Shown piece after piece: positions 22,548-34,186 of a stretch of DNA of 64,000 nucleotides (position 1 is its first letter; each line of letters opens with the position of its first letter). The translations under genes were made by a program, and so were the position numbers. Under the pieces are notes generated by a model that worked only from the letters and a program-made list of their open reading frames with translations, did not search any database and was not told the DNA's origin. This DNA comes from Azorinus chamasolen. Lineage: Eukaryota; Mollusca; Bivalvia; Cardiida; Solecurtidae. The stretch lies in assembly GCA_963576725.1 (NCBI GenBank), contig OY755236.1, positions 70,774,379 to 70,838,378 on the forward strand, written 5' to 3'.

Positions 22548-22751
22548 CAGTCAAACCTCTCTATAACGGTCACTAAATTCCATCAAATATTTTGTGTTAA
22601 AGGCAGGTGGCTCCTTAAAGCAAGGTGAAAGTAAAACAGAACTCTCCTATAGGAGCGTTCTGTTTTACTTTCACCTTGCTTTAAGCAGTCACCTGTCCTA
22701 AATACCAACTAATTAACACAATTTAGTGGCCGTTATAGAGAGGTTTTATTG
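22548..22751. mobile_element. Family B MITE, complete, 204 bp
   Basis: TA on both sides. Terminal repeats CAGTCAAACCTCTCTATAAC and its inverse. Central hairpin of AAAGCAAGGTGAAAGTAAAA type. The first ten bases equal the left end of the pogo-like element at 10247. Confidence 0.85.
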
Positions 22752-22771
22752 TATCGCCTCTTCAACAGCGA

Positions 22772-23008
22772 CCATTTCCCTGTTCAGTATTTATTTAGGA
22801 TTCGAATGCCTATTGAATATTCATGAACAAAATTGTTATAATATAAAATGGACTGTGGAATTTTTCAACCATTTCAGAAACTAAAGAAACAGATCTATCT
22901 TATTCCATAAGCAAACAGAGTAGACCCAGATGAGACAGCTCCTGTAGGGACCGTCTCATCTGGGTATTTTTGCCAATGCGGGAAAACACGTATCTACGAG
23001 GGAAAGGG
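22772..23008. mobile_element. Family A MITE, reverse orientation
   Basis: CCATTTCCCTGTTCAGTATT start, hairpin GTAGACCCAGATGAGACAGC / CCGTCTCATCTGGGT, and GAGGGAAAGGG end. Confidence 0.7.
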
Positions 23009-23154
23009 TCAATTGTTGCTGACCAGTTGTTCAGTTATTTTCTGTTTCGTTAGTCTAAAATAATCTGGATACTAATTTTGTATAATTTGAAATAATGTTT
23101 CTCTATATTGTAAAATTTATGAATCTGAGCCATGTGTATATACCTGTTGAATCA

Positions 23155-23357
23155 TAGAGACGCATTTCCATGCCTTTTCGGACAGAGAAGACCCATCTCA
23201 GGGTCAGCTCTGTTTGCTTATGATCTAATATAGACCTGATTCTACAGCTTATGTCATATCCAACACCTCCCATGTTCATATGCTATTGCATGTATAAAGA
23301 ATTAGCTAATAAAATTCACGATTTCATTTCTTGCATGACTATTCGTGAGGTAAAGGG
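23155..23357. mobile_element. Family A MITE, partial
   Basis: Shortened hairpin (GAAGACCCATCTCAGGGTC) and right end GAGGTAAAGGG just upstream of the host exon at 23390. Confidence 0.55.
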
Positions 23358-23389
23358 TTACTTCACGTTTCTGTTTGTTTTTATTTCAG

Positions 23390-24306
23390 GATTTCATTTG
23401 CGAAGATACTAGGACTGAGTTTGAGAAGGCATACGAAGAAATGTGCCATCTCAACGGACCGAATAGGTATCAGTACGGCCAGTCAACAGCGTACTACGAC
23501 AACCAAGTTGAGTTTCGACATGCTCGCCTTCAAACCCACTCCACTGATCACCGTCCAACATTCGGACAAGTCCGCTATCCCCAATGAAATTTTATCTCGG
23601 CAAATCCCCTGGCAAAATATTGGAGGCTACAAAGAACATACAGATCTCTACCAAAGATACAACCTTGATACCAGGTTTGTTCCGGAAGAATACAGAGAGT
23701 TGGTTGATGTCTTGCTTCAACTTGGAAGGCATCAGCGCGGTGCAGACACCACTACCAGAAAGTAAAACACAACACACAGCCAGATACGATAGACTTAGGG
23801 TTTGCCCCCAAGACCTGGAAGAAGAGAAATCACACACACATGGCAGACTGAAGCATAACTTGTCACAAGCTCGTTCAAAAATATTAGTACACAGTGAAAC
23901 TGAATACAACTATGAAAAGTTTGTATTGCCAAAACTACATGCAAGTCTGTCAGAGGATGTGAGCCGGTCAGATTCCCGCAGACCAATGGTACATACATGT
24001 ACGACCGACATCCACCAATCAGAGCAAAGACAGAAGGTCGTGGCTATGGCCAACCGACAATGGGAAGTCAAATGTCCTAATGGTGATTACGAATCACTGA
24101 AAGATGTACAAAGACAGGAGACCATCAATCCAAATGTTATAAAGAGCACAACGAAGCAAAAGAAATGCAATAACCAGACCACACCCAAAGCTGAACGAAT
24201 GAAAAAGCGTTCAATGAAAGACCAAGCTTGGAGAATCGTCCAAAGTGGACTGGTATTGGCTGGATCTATCACTGCAACAGCATTTGCATTCAAGAGATTC
24301 TTCTAA
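23390..24306 (+). CDS. Last exon of an unidentified host gene, with two frame breaks
   Basis: The acceptor TTTTTATTTCAG ends at 23389 and opens a frame beginning D-F-I-C-E-D-T. The reading moves through three frames. Frame 1 ends at TGA (23585-23587). Frame 2 carries IPWQNIGGYKEHTDLYQRYN and stops near 23763. Frame 3, from about 23730, runs to TAA at 24306. Each switch is consistent with one extra base. The tail of about 190 residues is Lys/Gln-rich and hydrophilic, and ends in a single hydrophobic segment (VQSGLVLAGSITATAFAF) plus KRFF, as in a tail-anchored membrane protein. I do not recognise the family. A tiny first exon (ATG GAC AAA, 20108-20116, phase 0) would join in frame, but this is only a suggestion. 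It is either a decayed gene or a real gene with sequence errors. Confidence 0.5.
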
Positions 24307-24450
24307 TAATACAATGTCATATTTTTTCTCAATGTGTTACACACACAGAGAAAAAACTGTTTAAACATAGTTTATATACTTCAAAACTAAATCCGACTCC
24401 AATTTTTCATCAAACCCCCACCCCCAAAAACAAATATGGTCACGATGTAA

Positions 24451-24456
24451 AATAAA
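24451..24456 (+). terminator. PolyA signal AATAAA
   Basis: Lies 145 bases after the stop at 24306, in the expected place for the host exon's 3' end. Confidence 0.5.
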
Positions 24457-24639
24457 ATCATGTCTACCAATTCGTTTAATACAATGTCTATTCCATTTCG
24501 ATGGTAATTGCAAAACATTGTAACTACATTATTAAACCTTTACAAGCACATTCTGTTTCAAAATAATTAAGTGATCTCCTAAATTTGTGAATTTGTTTCA
24601 ATTTTGCTGAAATACGTGACAAGATTATCAATCTCTTTG

Positions 24640-24700
24640 GATCCTGATGAGACGCCACATTATTAATCGTCTCATGTGGATCCAAACTGTTTGTCAATGT
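24640..24700. repeat. Foldback fragment of the CAAACAGTTTGGATCC family
   Basis: TTTGGATCCTGATGAGACG / CGTCTCATGTGGATCCAAA hairpin. Relatives at 46960-47024 and, amplified, at 51649-51948. Confidence 0.65.
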
Positions 24701-24918
24701 CATCACTAATTCATACTATAGAAATGTTGTGGGAACAGTTTTGTCCCCAACACATGATGAATTGAACCAGCATTCCCTTCAGGCCAAAATAACCCCAACT
24801 TCTCGACCTCTTCACAACATAATTATGGTAGCAAGATCATTGCTGTATCAGTACCCTTTTCGGTTTCTACTTTCCATACATTTTACTGTTTTGAACACCA
24901 GAACAAATCTTAGCTTAA

Positions 24919-25090
24919 CCCTTTCCTTGTTGAATATTGATGTTAGAAATAATGACATTATGAATATCTATTAGCAGAATTTTTATAATGACATATGTAC
25001 ATCTATTATAATTTCATAAGCAAACAGAACAGACCCTGATCAGACGGTTCCTATAGGAAAATGCGATAAGGTGTTTATGAAGGAAAGGGT
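24919..25090. mobile_element. Family A MITE, 172 bp
   Basis: TTAA at 24915-24918 and 25091-25094. CCCTTTCC/GGAAAGGG ends. One hairpin arm is deleted. Confidence 0.75.
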
Positions 25091-25269
25091 TAAAATAGTC
25101 ATCTGTCTCAATTTTCCTCTTTGTTCCATTTCCTGAAAAAACACACTAAACCATTGTTAGTCTGTCATAAACTGAATTCTTTGAGTCTTCGTGAAGTTGG
25201 GTATGTATCTGAATGTATGATACCAAACATAAAACTGAACACGAAATCACAATGATCTAAACTACAATA

Positions 25270-25425
25270 GAACCTGTCTCGAACGACATTATACTGACTG
25301 GACACAGTAATCTTAAAAAGCAAATGTCTGCTTTATAAGGACAAAAGTAATGTAGACAGCTGCTACAGGAGCTTTTTTCTGCAGTTACTTTTAACTTGCA
25401 TTAAGCCAACACCTGCCTTAAGTTA
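25270..25425. mobile_element. Family B MITE, degraded
   Basis: TAGAACCTGTCTCGAACG start and central GCTACAGGAGC hairpin. The right end is decayed. Confidence 0.45.
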
Positions 25426-25433
25426 GCCCTTAA

Positions 25434-25895
25434 CCCTTTACTCCATCAATATTTATGGAAGAAATAATGACACCATGAATATTAGATTATTTTTTACAAT
25501 TACATGTAAACACATGATTTTTTTTCACTAGGGCAGAACATGTAGAATCATATCTATATAAATCCTTAAGCAAACAGAGCAAACACGCCTTTGCAAACAG
25601 AGTAGGCCCAGATTAGACAGTTCCTGTAAGAGCTATCCAATCAGTGATTTGATTTTACAGATTCTTTAAGTTAACTCTTCCCCTCATAGGCTATTTTAGA
25701 CCTAACCTATTTGAATAAATCTACCGAAAAGGAGCATTAACTAGAGAAAAGGAAAATGTTAAAATTGTGTTGTATTGAAACCATTGTGATAAATAGAGCA
25801 TTTGCTCCTTATGAGCAAATGCTCTATTTATCACAATGGTTTCAAGAAGTGACTATTACAGAGGCATAGAAAGGGGGTATTTATGGAGGAAAGGG
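25434..25895. mobile_element. Family A MITE, composite
   Basis: TTAA at 25430-25433 and 25896-25899. CCCTTTACTCC and GGAGGAAAGGG ends. It contains a second family A end (TTAACTCTTCCCC near 25668) and the palindrome at 25775-25845. Confidence 0.65.
25775..25845. repeat. Near-perfect palindrome, 71 bp
   Basis: TTGAAACCATTGTGATAAAT and its inverse around a 4-base loop. Nested in the family A composite. Confidence 0.75.
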
Positions 25896-26384
25896 TTAAA
25901 GCCAAAATATATATGGAGTAAAGAGTTAACTACTTCAACACTAATGTTGCTGGAAAGCGACTCGGGCTTGGAGTAAAAAGCAATCTGATTAATATTGCAA
26001 ACAGCTTAAATTTTACAGAACACTTCATGTGGAAACAGAAAGCAGATGACATTGTTTGCAGATAAAATTTATTTCACACATAAAGAGTTACAGGGCCTAA
26101 GAAGCAGAAATTGTTTATTAGTATGCATCTCTATTAACACAGAAAATTGTCATATGCAAAAAGTGTTGCAATTCTCAGAGTTTGTTTTTCTGTTGGCATA
26201 TTGTTTGAATAGTTAATAACAAATTCTCAAATTTAGCATGCAAAGAGTCGAAAACCTCAGAACTATTTTTCTGCTGTTAGATTTCAGATTAGTCAATATC
26301 ACAAATTAAATGTCTACAGGCAGCATATTGAGCCCTAGTACAGAAAAAAGCTGTGGAAAAAAACAGTAAAAAAAGGGATATATA

Positions 26385-27125
26385 AAACACGGGCCATGAT
26401 GGCCCTGTATCACTCACCTGGTTTGCTATGTTTTCTATATAGTGTGTGCGCGAGTTGGGTTTTATGGCACTGCAACACTAAATAGGTTATATAGCGCCAA
26501 TGAATGATGAGATGACATGTTTTCTATATAGAAATATAAAGGAAAACAGCCCCCCATCGTTTCAGCTATTTTGGTAGACAGTCACCTGGTGATTATTCCC
26601 ATCAAATTATTTTAAAATCTGACAATTGGTTTTGCAGAAGAAGAGATTTAAATATTTTTTCTTTTCGTTGCAATGGCAACCAGTTCTAAATCGATCCAAA
26701 CCATTTTAGCCATTTCGGTAGGGGATTACTTAATGATTACTCCCATCAAATTATTCTGAAATCAGACCATTGGTTTTGGAGAAGACGCAAGAGGAGATTT
26801 GAAGATTTTGCTATGTTTTCTATATCGACATACAATGTATAAGGAAAACAGGTCCACTCCCTAGGGGCCATGTTGTTTTAGATATTGTTTTTTCTTTTGA
26901 TTGCCATGACAACCAGAGTTCTACATGGATACAAACCATTTTAACTATTTTGACAGAGGCTCGCACAAAGACCATCCTTGGGGAGTTCCATTACATTTGT
27001 CCTTATAATTTTAGAGGAGACTTCATTTGAAATGAAATGTTGATGACAGACAACACACGATGGCCACCACCGGATAGATGATGATCACAATAGCTCACCT
27101 TAGCACTTTGTGCCAGGTGAGCTAA
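26385..27125. mobile_element. Helentron/pearl-like element, GCTCACCTG type
   Basis: Starts GGGCCATGATGGCCCTGTAT followed by CACTCACCTGG and ends TAGCTCACCTTAGCACTTTGTGCCAGGTGAGCTA. The core has three diverged CCATTTTAGCCATTT-type units. A short GAGTTGGGTTTTATGGCAC insert (about 26452) resembles the tail of the SINE at 40.2 kb. Confidence 0.65.
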
Positions 27126-27224
27126 AAAGCATAAGAACAAGAATAATGTTAAGAGTTATGGCTCTTGTACAGTAACTGCTGTCCACACAGATATACACCA
27201 AATTCTGTCCATACAAAACTAGAA

Positions 27225-27500
27225 CTACCACTAAAGGTGATTAATACCCCCACTAGCAAAATTAACACTGAAATGGAGTTATAGAAATAAAGCTCCTGAC
27301 CACTCAATTTTCATTTGTTAAATTACGAAAAGGGAGATCATTCATTCATGCAAGAGGCAACAAATCAAAACCTTCATCGCAGGTTCAGAATTTCAGATGG
27401 TGTTCAACAATACTGCAAAATTAAAAAAGTTTTGTTGAGATATGACAGAGAAAAGCTCACGAAAAAAAATCATTTATTAAAACAAGCCAGATATTGACAA
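27225..27500. repeat. Head fragment of another Helentron-like element
   Basis: AACTAGAACTACCACTAAAG and AATACCCCCACTAG match the head of the array at 42835. The following 200 bases hold only a chance ORF. Confidence 0.5.
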
Positions 27501-27509
27501 AAATAACAA

Positions 27510-28930
27510 GAGGGCCATGAGGCCCTGAAGCGCTCACCTGAGATAACCCCAGTGGCAGGGCCTTTTTTGACCACAAGAAATCATGTGGACAACCTTGGTA
27601 GAGAACCACAAGGCAAAGCAGTATGCCATTAATTAAAGGTCTAAGCCTTATGATTTCAGAGAAAAATAATATTTCATATTTTTCACATCGAAAAAACTGA
27701 TAAGCCCTGAGGCAGGGCCAAGTTTCGCCCAGTGGTCAGGGTCGTTAGTTAAACATTCTTGGCAGAGGACCACAAGCCACAGCTACATATTTATAGAGGA
27801 CCAGTAGATCATGTTAGTCATACCAAATATCAATGGTCTAGGCCTTACAGTTTCAGTAGATTTTTAAAGATTTTCCTATAAAAATCTGATAAGCCCTTGG
27901 GCGGGGCCATTTTTGGCCCGGGGTCATAATTTGACCAATATTTGTAGAGGACCATAATTTCATGCTACATACCAAATATCAAAGGTCTAGGCCTTACAGT
28001 TTGAGAGAAGAAGATTTTTAAAGATTTTCCTATGAAAAACTGATAAGCCCTTGGGCGGGGCCATTTTTGGCCCGGGGGTCATAATTTGAACACTATTTGT
28101 AGAGGACCATAAGATCATGCTACATATTAAATATCAAGGGTCTAGGCCTTACAGCTTCAGAGAAGAAGATTTTTAAAGATTTTCCTATGAAAAACTGATA
28201 AGCCCTTGGGCGGGGCCATTTTTGGCCCGGGGGTCATAATTTGAACAATATTTGTAGAGGACCATAAGATCATGCTACATACCAAATAACAAAGGTCTAG
28301 GCCTTACAGTTTGAGAGAAGAAGATTTTTAAAGATTTTCCTATGAAAAACTGATAAGCCCTTGGGCGGGGCCATTTTTGGCCCAGGGGTCATAATTTGAA
28401 CAATATTTGTAGAGGACCATAAGATCATGCTACATACCAAATATCAAAGGTCTAGGCTTTACAGTTTCAGAGAAGAAGATTTTTAAAGATTTTCCTATGA
28501 AAATTCCATATTACCATATATGGAAATATTGACCAAGCCCTCTGGCGGCCATGTTTTTTGCCCGATCAAAATTCTTTTAACAACTTTTAAAGTCTATCAA
28601 CTGAGAAACATTTTGGTGAAAACTATATTCAAATCCAACAAGTCATTCTGGAGAAGAAGATTTTTCTAGATATTGTGTCCAGTTGCCATGGCAACAAGAC
28701 CGATGGCCCCGCCCACTATCTTTTAACAACTTTTGAAGCACCCACCCACAGTATGTATCTGACCAAGTTTGGTTACAATTGGGCAGTCGGTTTCAGAGAA
28801 GAAGTCGTTTGAAATTGTTGACGGACAGACAGACGGACAGACGGACAGACAGACAGACGGACGACGGACGCCGGACACAGGGGTATCACAAAAGCTCACC
28901 TTGAGCACTTTGTGCTCTGGTGAGCTAACA
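27510..28930. mobile_element. Helentron/pearl-like element with about 150-bp core units
   Basis: Head GGGCCATGAGGCCCTGAAGC. Core units with GGCGGGGCCATTTTTGGCCC near 27900, 28054, 28210 and 28370. Then a GACGGACAGACGG microsatellite (28820-28865) and a tail with AGCTCACCTTGAGCACTTTG and its inverse. Confidence 0.85.
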
Positions 28931-29935
28931 AATGGCAATAACTCCAAATTTTTTGAAGACAGAGTTATGGACCTTCTGCATTGCACTAGCAGTCAATGTG
29001 TTCTATCTGTAAATGAAGTTTGAAGTCAATAGCTTTTATACTTTGAAAGTTATGATCTGGACAAGCCAATTTTGACAAAAAAACAACAAAGGGCAATAAC
29101 TCAAAATATACTGCAGACAGAGTTATGAACCATGTGCACTACACTTGCAGTCAATGTGTTCTATCTGTATATGATGTTTGAAGTCAATAAATTTTATACT
29201 TTGAAAGTTATGATACGGACAAGCCAGATTTGGACAAAATTAACAAAGGGCAATAACTAAAATAATACAGAAGATAGAGTTATGGACCTTGTGCACTTCA
29301 CTTGTGGTCAATGTCATCTATCTGTATATGAAGTTTGAAGTCAATAGCTTTTATACTTTGGAAGTTATGATCCGGACAAGCCAGATTTTGACAAAAATAA
29401 AGGGCAATAACTCCAAAAATACTTCAGACAGAGCTATGGACCTTGTACACTGCACTTGGGGTCAATGTACACAGACCTTGACCTTTGACCTAGTGACCTC
29501 AAAAACAATAGGGGTCAATAACTTTTATACTTTGGAAGTTCTGATACGGACAAGCCAGATTTTGACAAAATTAACAAAGGGCAATAACTAAAAAAATACT
29601 GAAGACAGAGTTATGGACCATGTGCACTTCACTTGTGGTCAATGTCATCTATCTGCATATGAAGTTTGAAGTCAATAGCTTTTATACTTTGGAAGTTATG
29701 ATCCGGACAAGCCAGATTTTGACAAAAATAACAATGGGCAATAACTCCAAAAATACTTCAGACAGAGCTATGGACCTTGTACATTGCACTTGGGGTCAAT
29801 GTGATCTATCTGTATACAAAGTTTGAAGTCAATAGCTTTTATACTTTGGAAGTTATGATCCGGACAAGCCGGCCGGATATGGTGACTCCAGTATACCCCA
29901 CCAAAACTTTGTCCGTGGGGGTACAATAAATTTAT
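28931..29935. mobile_element. Helentron/pearl-like array with GGGCAATAACTCC units
   Basis: Six to seven units of about 150-165 bp, each with AGTTATGGACCTTGTGCAC and TATACTTTGGAAGTTATGAT. Unit five is invaded by a TGACCTTTGACC stretch (29465-29515). It closes with the hairpin-like ATACCCCACC / GTGGGGGTAC. Confidence 0.8.
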
Positions 29936-29959
29936 GGCCAAATAGCATGCTGTAAAAGG

Positions 29960-31200
29960 CACGCTGACGTCTCATCATAGTCCTAAGGAAGAGAAGCAGA
30001 CGGTCATGACAGCGTTCCTGGACTTGCCCAGAAAGCTGTCTCAAGATCGTAAGGAATCCATCACACGGGCAATTGCAAACATGATGGTTGCAGACTACTT
30101 GCCTTTGAGTATGGTTGAAGGTGATGGCTTCCTGAAATTGATGGCGATACTAGCCCCTGACTATGCCGTGCCATACAGGAAGACAATACACACCAGGATC
30201 TTAAACATTAAGACGATGAACAAGAGCAACTCTGCAACAGACTGGACAACATCAACTCAGCCTCACTGATCACTGACTTCAACAGCAACTTCAACAGCGA
30301 CAGATTCTCACATAACAGTGACTGAGCATCACATCACTGACACATGGAAAATGGAAAGTGGGGTACTGATTACACATGATATGCCAAAACAACACATTGG
30401 ATCCAACATCATGGAGAGATTAAGTAACTGTCTCTGAGTTTGGATTGACAAAGTAGAATCAGGTGTACATGACAACGCCAGGAACATGGAATGTGCAGGG
30501 GACTTATGCCAGGACTGGACTGACCATGGATGTTTTTCTCGCATGTTGCAGTTGTGTATCAAACCCTCCTTGAGTATCCAACTAATGGAGAACACTGTGA
30601 CAAAGTGTCAGCCAATTGTGGGCCACTTTAAGAATTCCACTACATTGACAGCAGAGATGAGGAAGAGGCGGAAGGCCATGGAGCTTTCAAAACATGAACT
30701 AATCCAGGACGTCGCCACAGGATGGAACTTGACACAACAGAAATCTGGAGCGATCTTGTGAGCAACGCCGTGTGGTAACAGACATTACGTTGGACAATAA
30801 GGTGACGAGGAAGAACGACACTCATCTACTGCCATCAGAAAGGGAGTAGGATGCTATGTCCGAGACCACTTCTGTTCTGAAGGACTTAGCCAAGGTGACA
30901 ACGTTCATCTCTGCAGGGAAAGATGTGCAGTGCAGTTACATCTATCCGATTGTCTGTGGACTGTTGAACTCGAGCCTGAAATGGGATCAGGGGACAGTGT
31001 TGTAGCAAAGAAGGTGAAGGATAGTGTGAACGAAGAGTTGATACGTCACTTTAGACTGCACAGTATAGACACTGTTACATCTCTGCCTGCTGTAGCTTCT
31101 CTGTTTGATCCAAAGAACAAGCGGCTGTCGTTTTTCTCACCAGACCAACGACAAGCTGCTGCGAGTGTTTTGTAACTCGACTTGACGACATTCCTCTCAG
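29960..31200 (+). pseudogene. hAT-superfamily (ZBED-like) transposase, decayed
   Basis: Several frames together show the order of a hAT transposase. ADYLPLSMVEGDGFLKLMA (about 30090) is the classic region before the RNase H fold. VESGVHDNARN with AGDLCQDWTDHGCFSRMLQL (about 30440-30560) holds the second catalytic Asp and the C-x2-H-like region. Then come LSKHELIQDVATGWN (about 30690), a DLAKVTTFISAGKDV stretch (about 30885) and EELIRHFRLHSID followed by VASLFDPKNKRL (about 31040-31130) before the dimerisation domain. At least four frameshifts or stops interrupt it and the zinc-finger N terminus and C-terminal dimerisation motif are missing. Flanks are Helentron-like repeats; no terminal repeats or target duplication were found. 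Confidence 0.8.
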
Positions 31201-31204
31201 TCTC

Positions 31205-31400
31205 CCGGACCAAGACGTCACTCAGCCGACACCTATTAAAATTGCATTTATGCCAAGTATCAAATGAATTGGGTTGAAACTGAAGGAGGAGTTGAAAGTA
31301 CAAGATTTTGCGGACAGACCAACGACCGACGTCAAACGACCGACCAACCGACAGGCTGATTCCAGTATACCACCCTCAAACTCTGTTTGTGGGGGTATAA
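31205..31400. repeat. Tail of a Helentron-like element
   Basis: GGTTGAAACTGAAGGAGGAG matches the unit of the 42.8-45.0 kb array. Then a GACCGACC microsatellite and hairpin TATACCACCC / GGGGGTATA. Confidence 0.65.
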
Positions 31401-32930
31401 CAAGAGATGTTTGTAAAACATGTATAACCCCCCAGACCCCTGATGGTCATGGTGACCTTGACCTTTGACCTAGTGACCTCAAAAACAATAGGGGTCATCC
31501 AGTGGTCATGACCAACTACTGCAGCAAGTTTGAAGATTCTAAGCCAAAACCCTTGAGCAGTTATTGATCGGAAACCGTTAAACCAGTTAAGGTCATGGTG
31601 ACCTTGACCTTTGACTTAGTGACCTAAAAAGGAATAGGGGTCATCTAGTGGTCATGACCAACCACCACAGCAAGTTTGAAGATCCTAAGCCAAACCATTG
31701 AGCAGTTATTGATCGGAAACCATTTCACCAGTTAAGGTCATGGTGACCTTGACCTTTGATCTAGTGACCTAAAAAAACAGCAGGGCTAATCTAGTTGTCA
31801 TGACCAACCACCTAAGCAAATTTGAAGATCCTAAGCCAAACCCTTGAGCAGTTATTAATCAAAAACCATTTTATCAGTTAAGGTCATGGTGACCTTGACC
31901 TTTGTCCTAGTGACCTCAAAAACAGTAGGGGTCATTCAGTGGTCATGACCAACTACAACAGCAAGTTTGAAGATTCTAAGCCAAACCCTTGAGCAGTTAT
32001 TGATCTGAAACCATTAAACCAGTTAAGGTCATGGTGACCTTGACCTTTGACCTAGTGACCTAAAAAACAATAGGGGTCACATAGTGGTCATGACCAACCA
32101 ACACAGCAAGTTTGAAGATCCTAAGCCAAACCCTTGAGCAGTTATTGATCCGAAACGATTTTACCAGTTAAGGTCATGGCGACCTTGACCCTTAACCTAG
32201 TGACCTCAAAAACAACAGGGCTCATCTAGTTGTCATGACCAACCACCTAAGCCAAACCCTTGAGCAGTTATTGATCGGAAACGATTTCACCAGTTAAGGT
32301 CATGGTGACCTTGACCCTTGACCTAGTGACCTCAAAACCAACAGGGCTCATCTAGTTGTCATGACCAACCACCTAAGCCAAACCCTTGAGCAGTTATTGA
32401 TCAGAAACCATTTTATCAGTTAAGGTCATGGTGACCTTGACCTTTAACCTAGTGACCTCAAAAACAATAGGGGTCATCCAGTGGTCATGACCAACTACAA
32501 CAGCAAGTTTGAAGATTCCAAGCTAAACCCTTGAGCAGTTATTGATTGGAAACCATTTAACCAGTTAAGGTCATGGTGACCTTGACCTTTGACCTAGTGA
32601 CCTCAAAAACAATAGGGGTCATCTAGTGGTCATGACCAACCACCGCAGCAAGTTTGAAGATCCCAAGCCAAACCCTTGAGCAGTTATTGATCAGAAACTA
32701 TTTCACCATTTTAGGTCATTGTGACCTTGACCTTTGACCTAGTGACCTAAAAAACAATAGGGGTCATCTACTTGTCATGACCAACCACCACAGCAAGTTT
32801 GAAGATTCTATTCCAAGTCGTTTATTAGTTATCATTCAGAAACCATCGATCTACCAACCGACCGACCGACATGTGCAAAGCAATATACCCCCATTTTTTC
32901 AAAAGGGGGGGTATAATAAAACCTTCTTTT
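31400..32930. repeat. Helentron/pearl-like array with nuclear-receptor-like motifs, copy 2
   Basis: About ten units of the same family as 18285-19935, opening CAAGAGATGTTTGTAAAACA. The array closes with CGACCGACCGAC and the hairpin ATACCCCCATTT / GGGGGGGTAT (32883-32923). Eight unit junctions carry AGGTCAnnnTGACCT. Confidence 0.85.
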
Positions 32931-33131
32931 TTACATTTTCATCGGTAGAAAAACTAGCGAAAAATAACTTATTATATCCACACAAAAGAGTGTCAATCTT
33001 TCAAACCCAGAGAAGAACATGTTTGAACTTTGGATACAAGATCGCAAATTCTTCCAAATATTCGAATACTAGTTTGACCAAATATTCAAATAAGAAATTT
33101 TGTATTTGTTCCCATTCCTAGTATTTGGGTG

Positions 33132-33215
33132 CAGTAAAACCTCTCTATAACGGCCACTAATTTACATCCAAGTATTTTGTGTAAAAGGCAGGTGGGTGCA
33201 GGTCTCTGCAGGTGA
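33132..33215. mobile_element. Family B MITE, left fragment
   Basis: CAGTAAAACCTCTCTATAAC start and AAAGGCAGGTGG. Truncated. Confidence 0.55.
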
Positions 33216-33305
33216 CAAAATAAAAGAGAGATAAATTAATGACAGGTGATGCTAGAGTTATACATGTAGTTCTTAAACGTGAAATCCTGTCTACTCATGA
33301 CTTAA

Positions 33306-33493
33306 CCCTTTGAATGCAGGACATGCACACACTGGCGTTTGCATATAGTGTAGACCCAGATCAGATCAGGGTTTGCACTGTTTCTCATTCAAAATCATCT
33401 AGCAAGTTTAAGCATTTTATACAGAGTGAACCTATAACCTATAACACTGATGGGCTATTTAAATTTGCTCTAAAAATTCAGCATTGAAAGGGG
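33306..33493. mobile_element. Family A MITE, degraded
   Basis: TTAACCCTTTGAATGC start, short hairpin and AAAGGGG end. Confidence 0.5.
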
Positions 33494-33569
33494 TAAACGT
33501 ATGTCAAATTCAACTGAAATCTGTCAATGCAAAATAAAGTTATGGATTGCAGAGAATTGGACATATTGA

Positions 33570-33575
33570 TTTATT
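33570..33575 (-). terminator. PolyA signal AATAAA (minus strand)
   Basis: About 150 bases beyond the stop codon of the minus-strand host gene. Confidence 0.45.
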
Positions 33576-33721
33576 TACACTCAACCGCCATTGTGGCAAC
33601 TATGTCAAACCTACTGCAAGCAAGCTTGACAAAAATTGAAACAAAGCTCGCTTTTGAACTGGTGACCGATACAACCAAATATTAACTTTTTTCATAGAGA
33701 TTTTGCAATCTGCATGCATTG

Positions 33722-34186
33722 CTACCTCTCACTATACATTCTTGGAAAGTTGTCCACAGACTTATGAAGACATTTAAAAAACATGTCTGCTACCATGACA
33801 CACTTGGTCATCTGCTTTCGACCAACTGCCTTTGTAAGGGTGTCCTCTGTTATTTTATTCCACTGCATTCCTGAAAAAGGTCGTGTTGTTGCGTAACTCC
33901 AGTGATTGAAATCCCAAGCATGATTGAGCAGCTCCTCTTTAAATTTAATATCATAAAACTCCTGAACAGCATACAGCTTCATCATGTGGACTTTGTTGGG
34001 GATGTCTCCTTCTACAGCATCAAGACTATCACTCAAATCCTTAGACACAGCTTTCAGGTTCAGCATTAGCACAGCAAGAGTAAGCATTATGGACTGATGC
34101 TGTACATATTTATCTCCCCTTCCAGGGTTTGGAGGGCACATAAGGTAAAGTGGACTCTCCGGAATTCTACTGATAACCTTACTCAG
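33722..34186 (-). CDS. Last exon of an unidentified three-exon (or longer) host gene
   Basis: The acceptor TGTTTTCAG precedes 34186. 154 codons follow in phase 0 to a TGA. The encoded part is soluble-looking and mixed charge, with CPPNPGRGDKYVQHQ, a helical Leu/Met-rich stretch (MLTLAVLMLNLKAVSKDL), WDFNHWSYATTRPFSGMQW and GRKQMTKCVMVADMFFKCL. No signal peptide or clear membrane span. I cannot name the family. Codon quality is consistent and there are no internal stops, so this looks like a live gene. It joins in phase with exons at 39936-40085 and 41496-41885 on the same strand. Confidence 0.7.
   Translation of the reverse strand: MSKVISRIPESPLYLMCPPNPGRGDKYVQHQSIMLTLAVLMLNLKAVSKDLSDSLDAVEGDIPNKVHMMKLYAVQEFYDIKFKEELLNHAWDFNHWSYATTRPFSGMQWNKITEDTLTKAVGRKQMTKCVMVADMFFKCLHKSVDNFPRMYSER

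Noticed and set aside
23592..23909. 105-residue minus-strand ORF
   Set aside because: Antisense shadow of the host exon; no border or motif support.
26440..26510. Second SINE
   Set aside because: Only a tail-like phrase (GAGTTGGGTTTTATGGCAC) is present; no A or B box.
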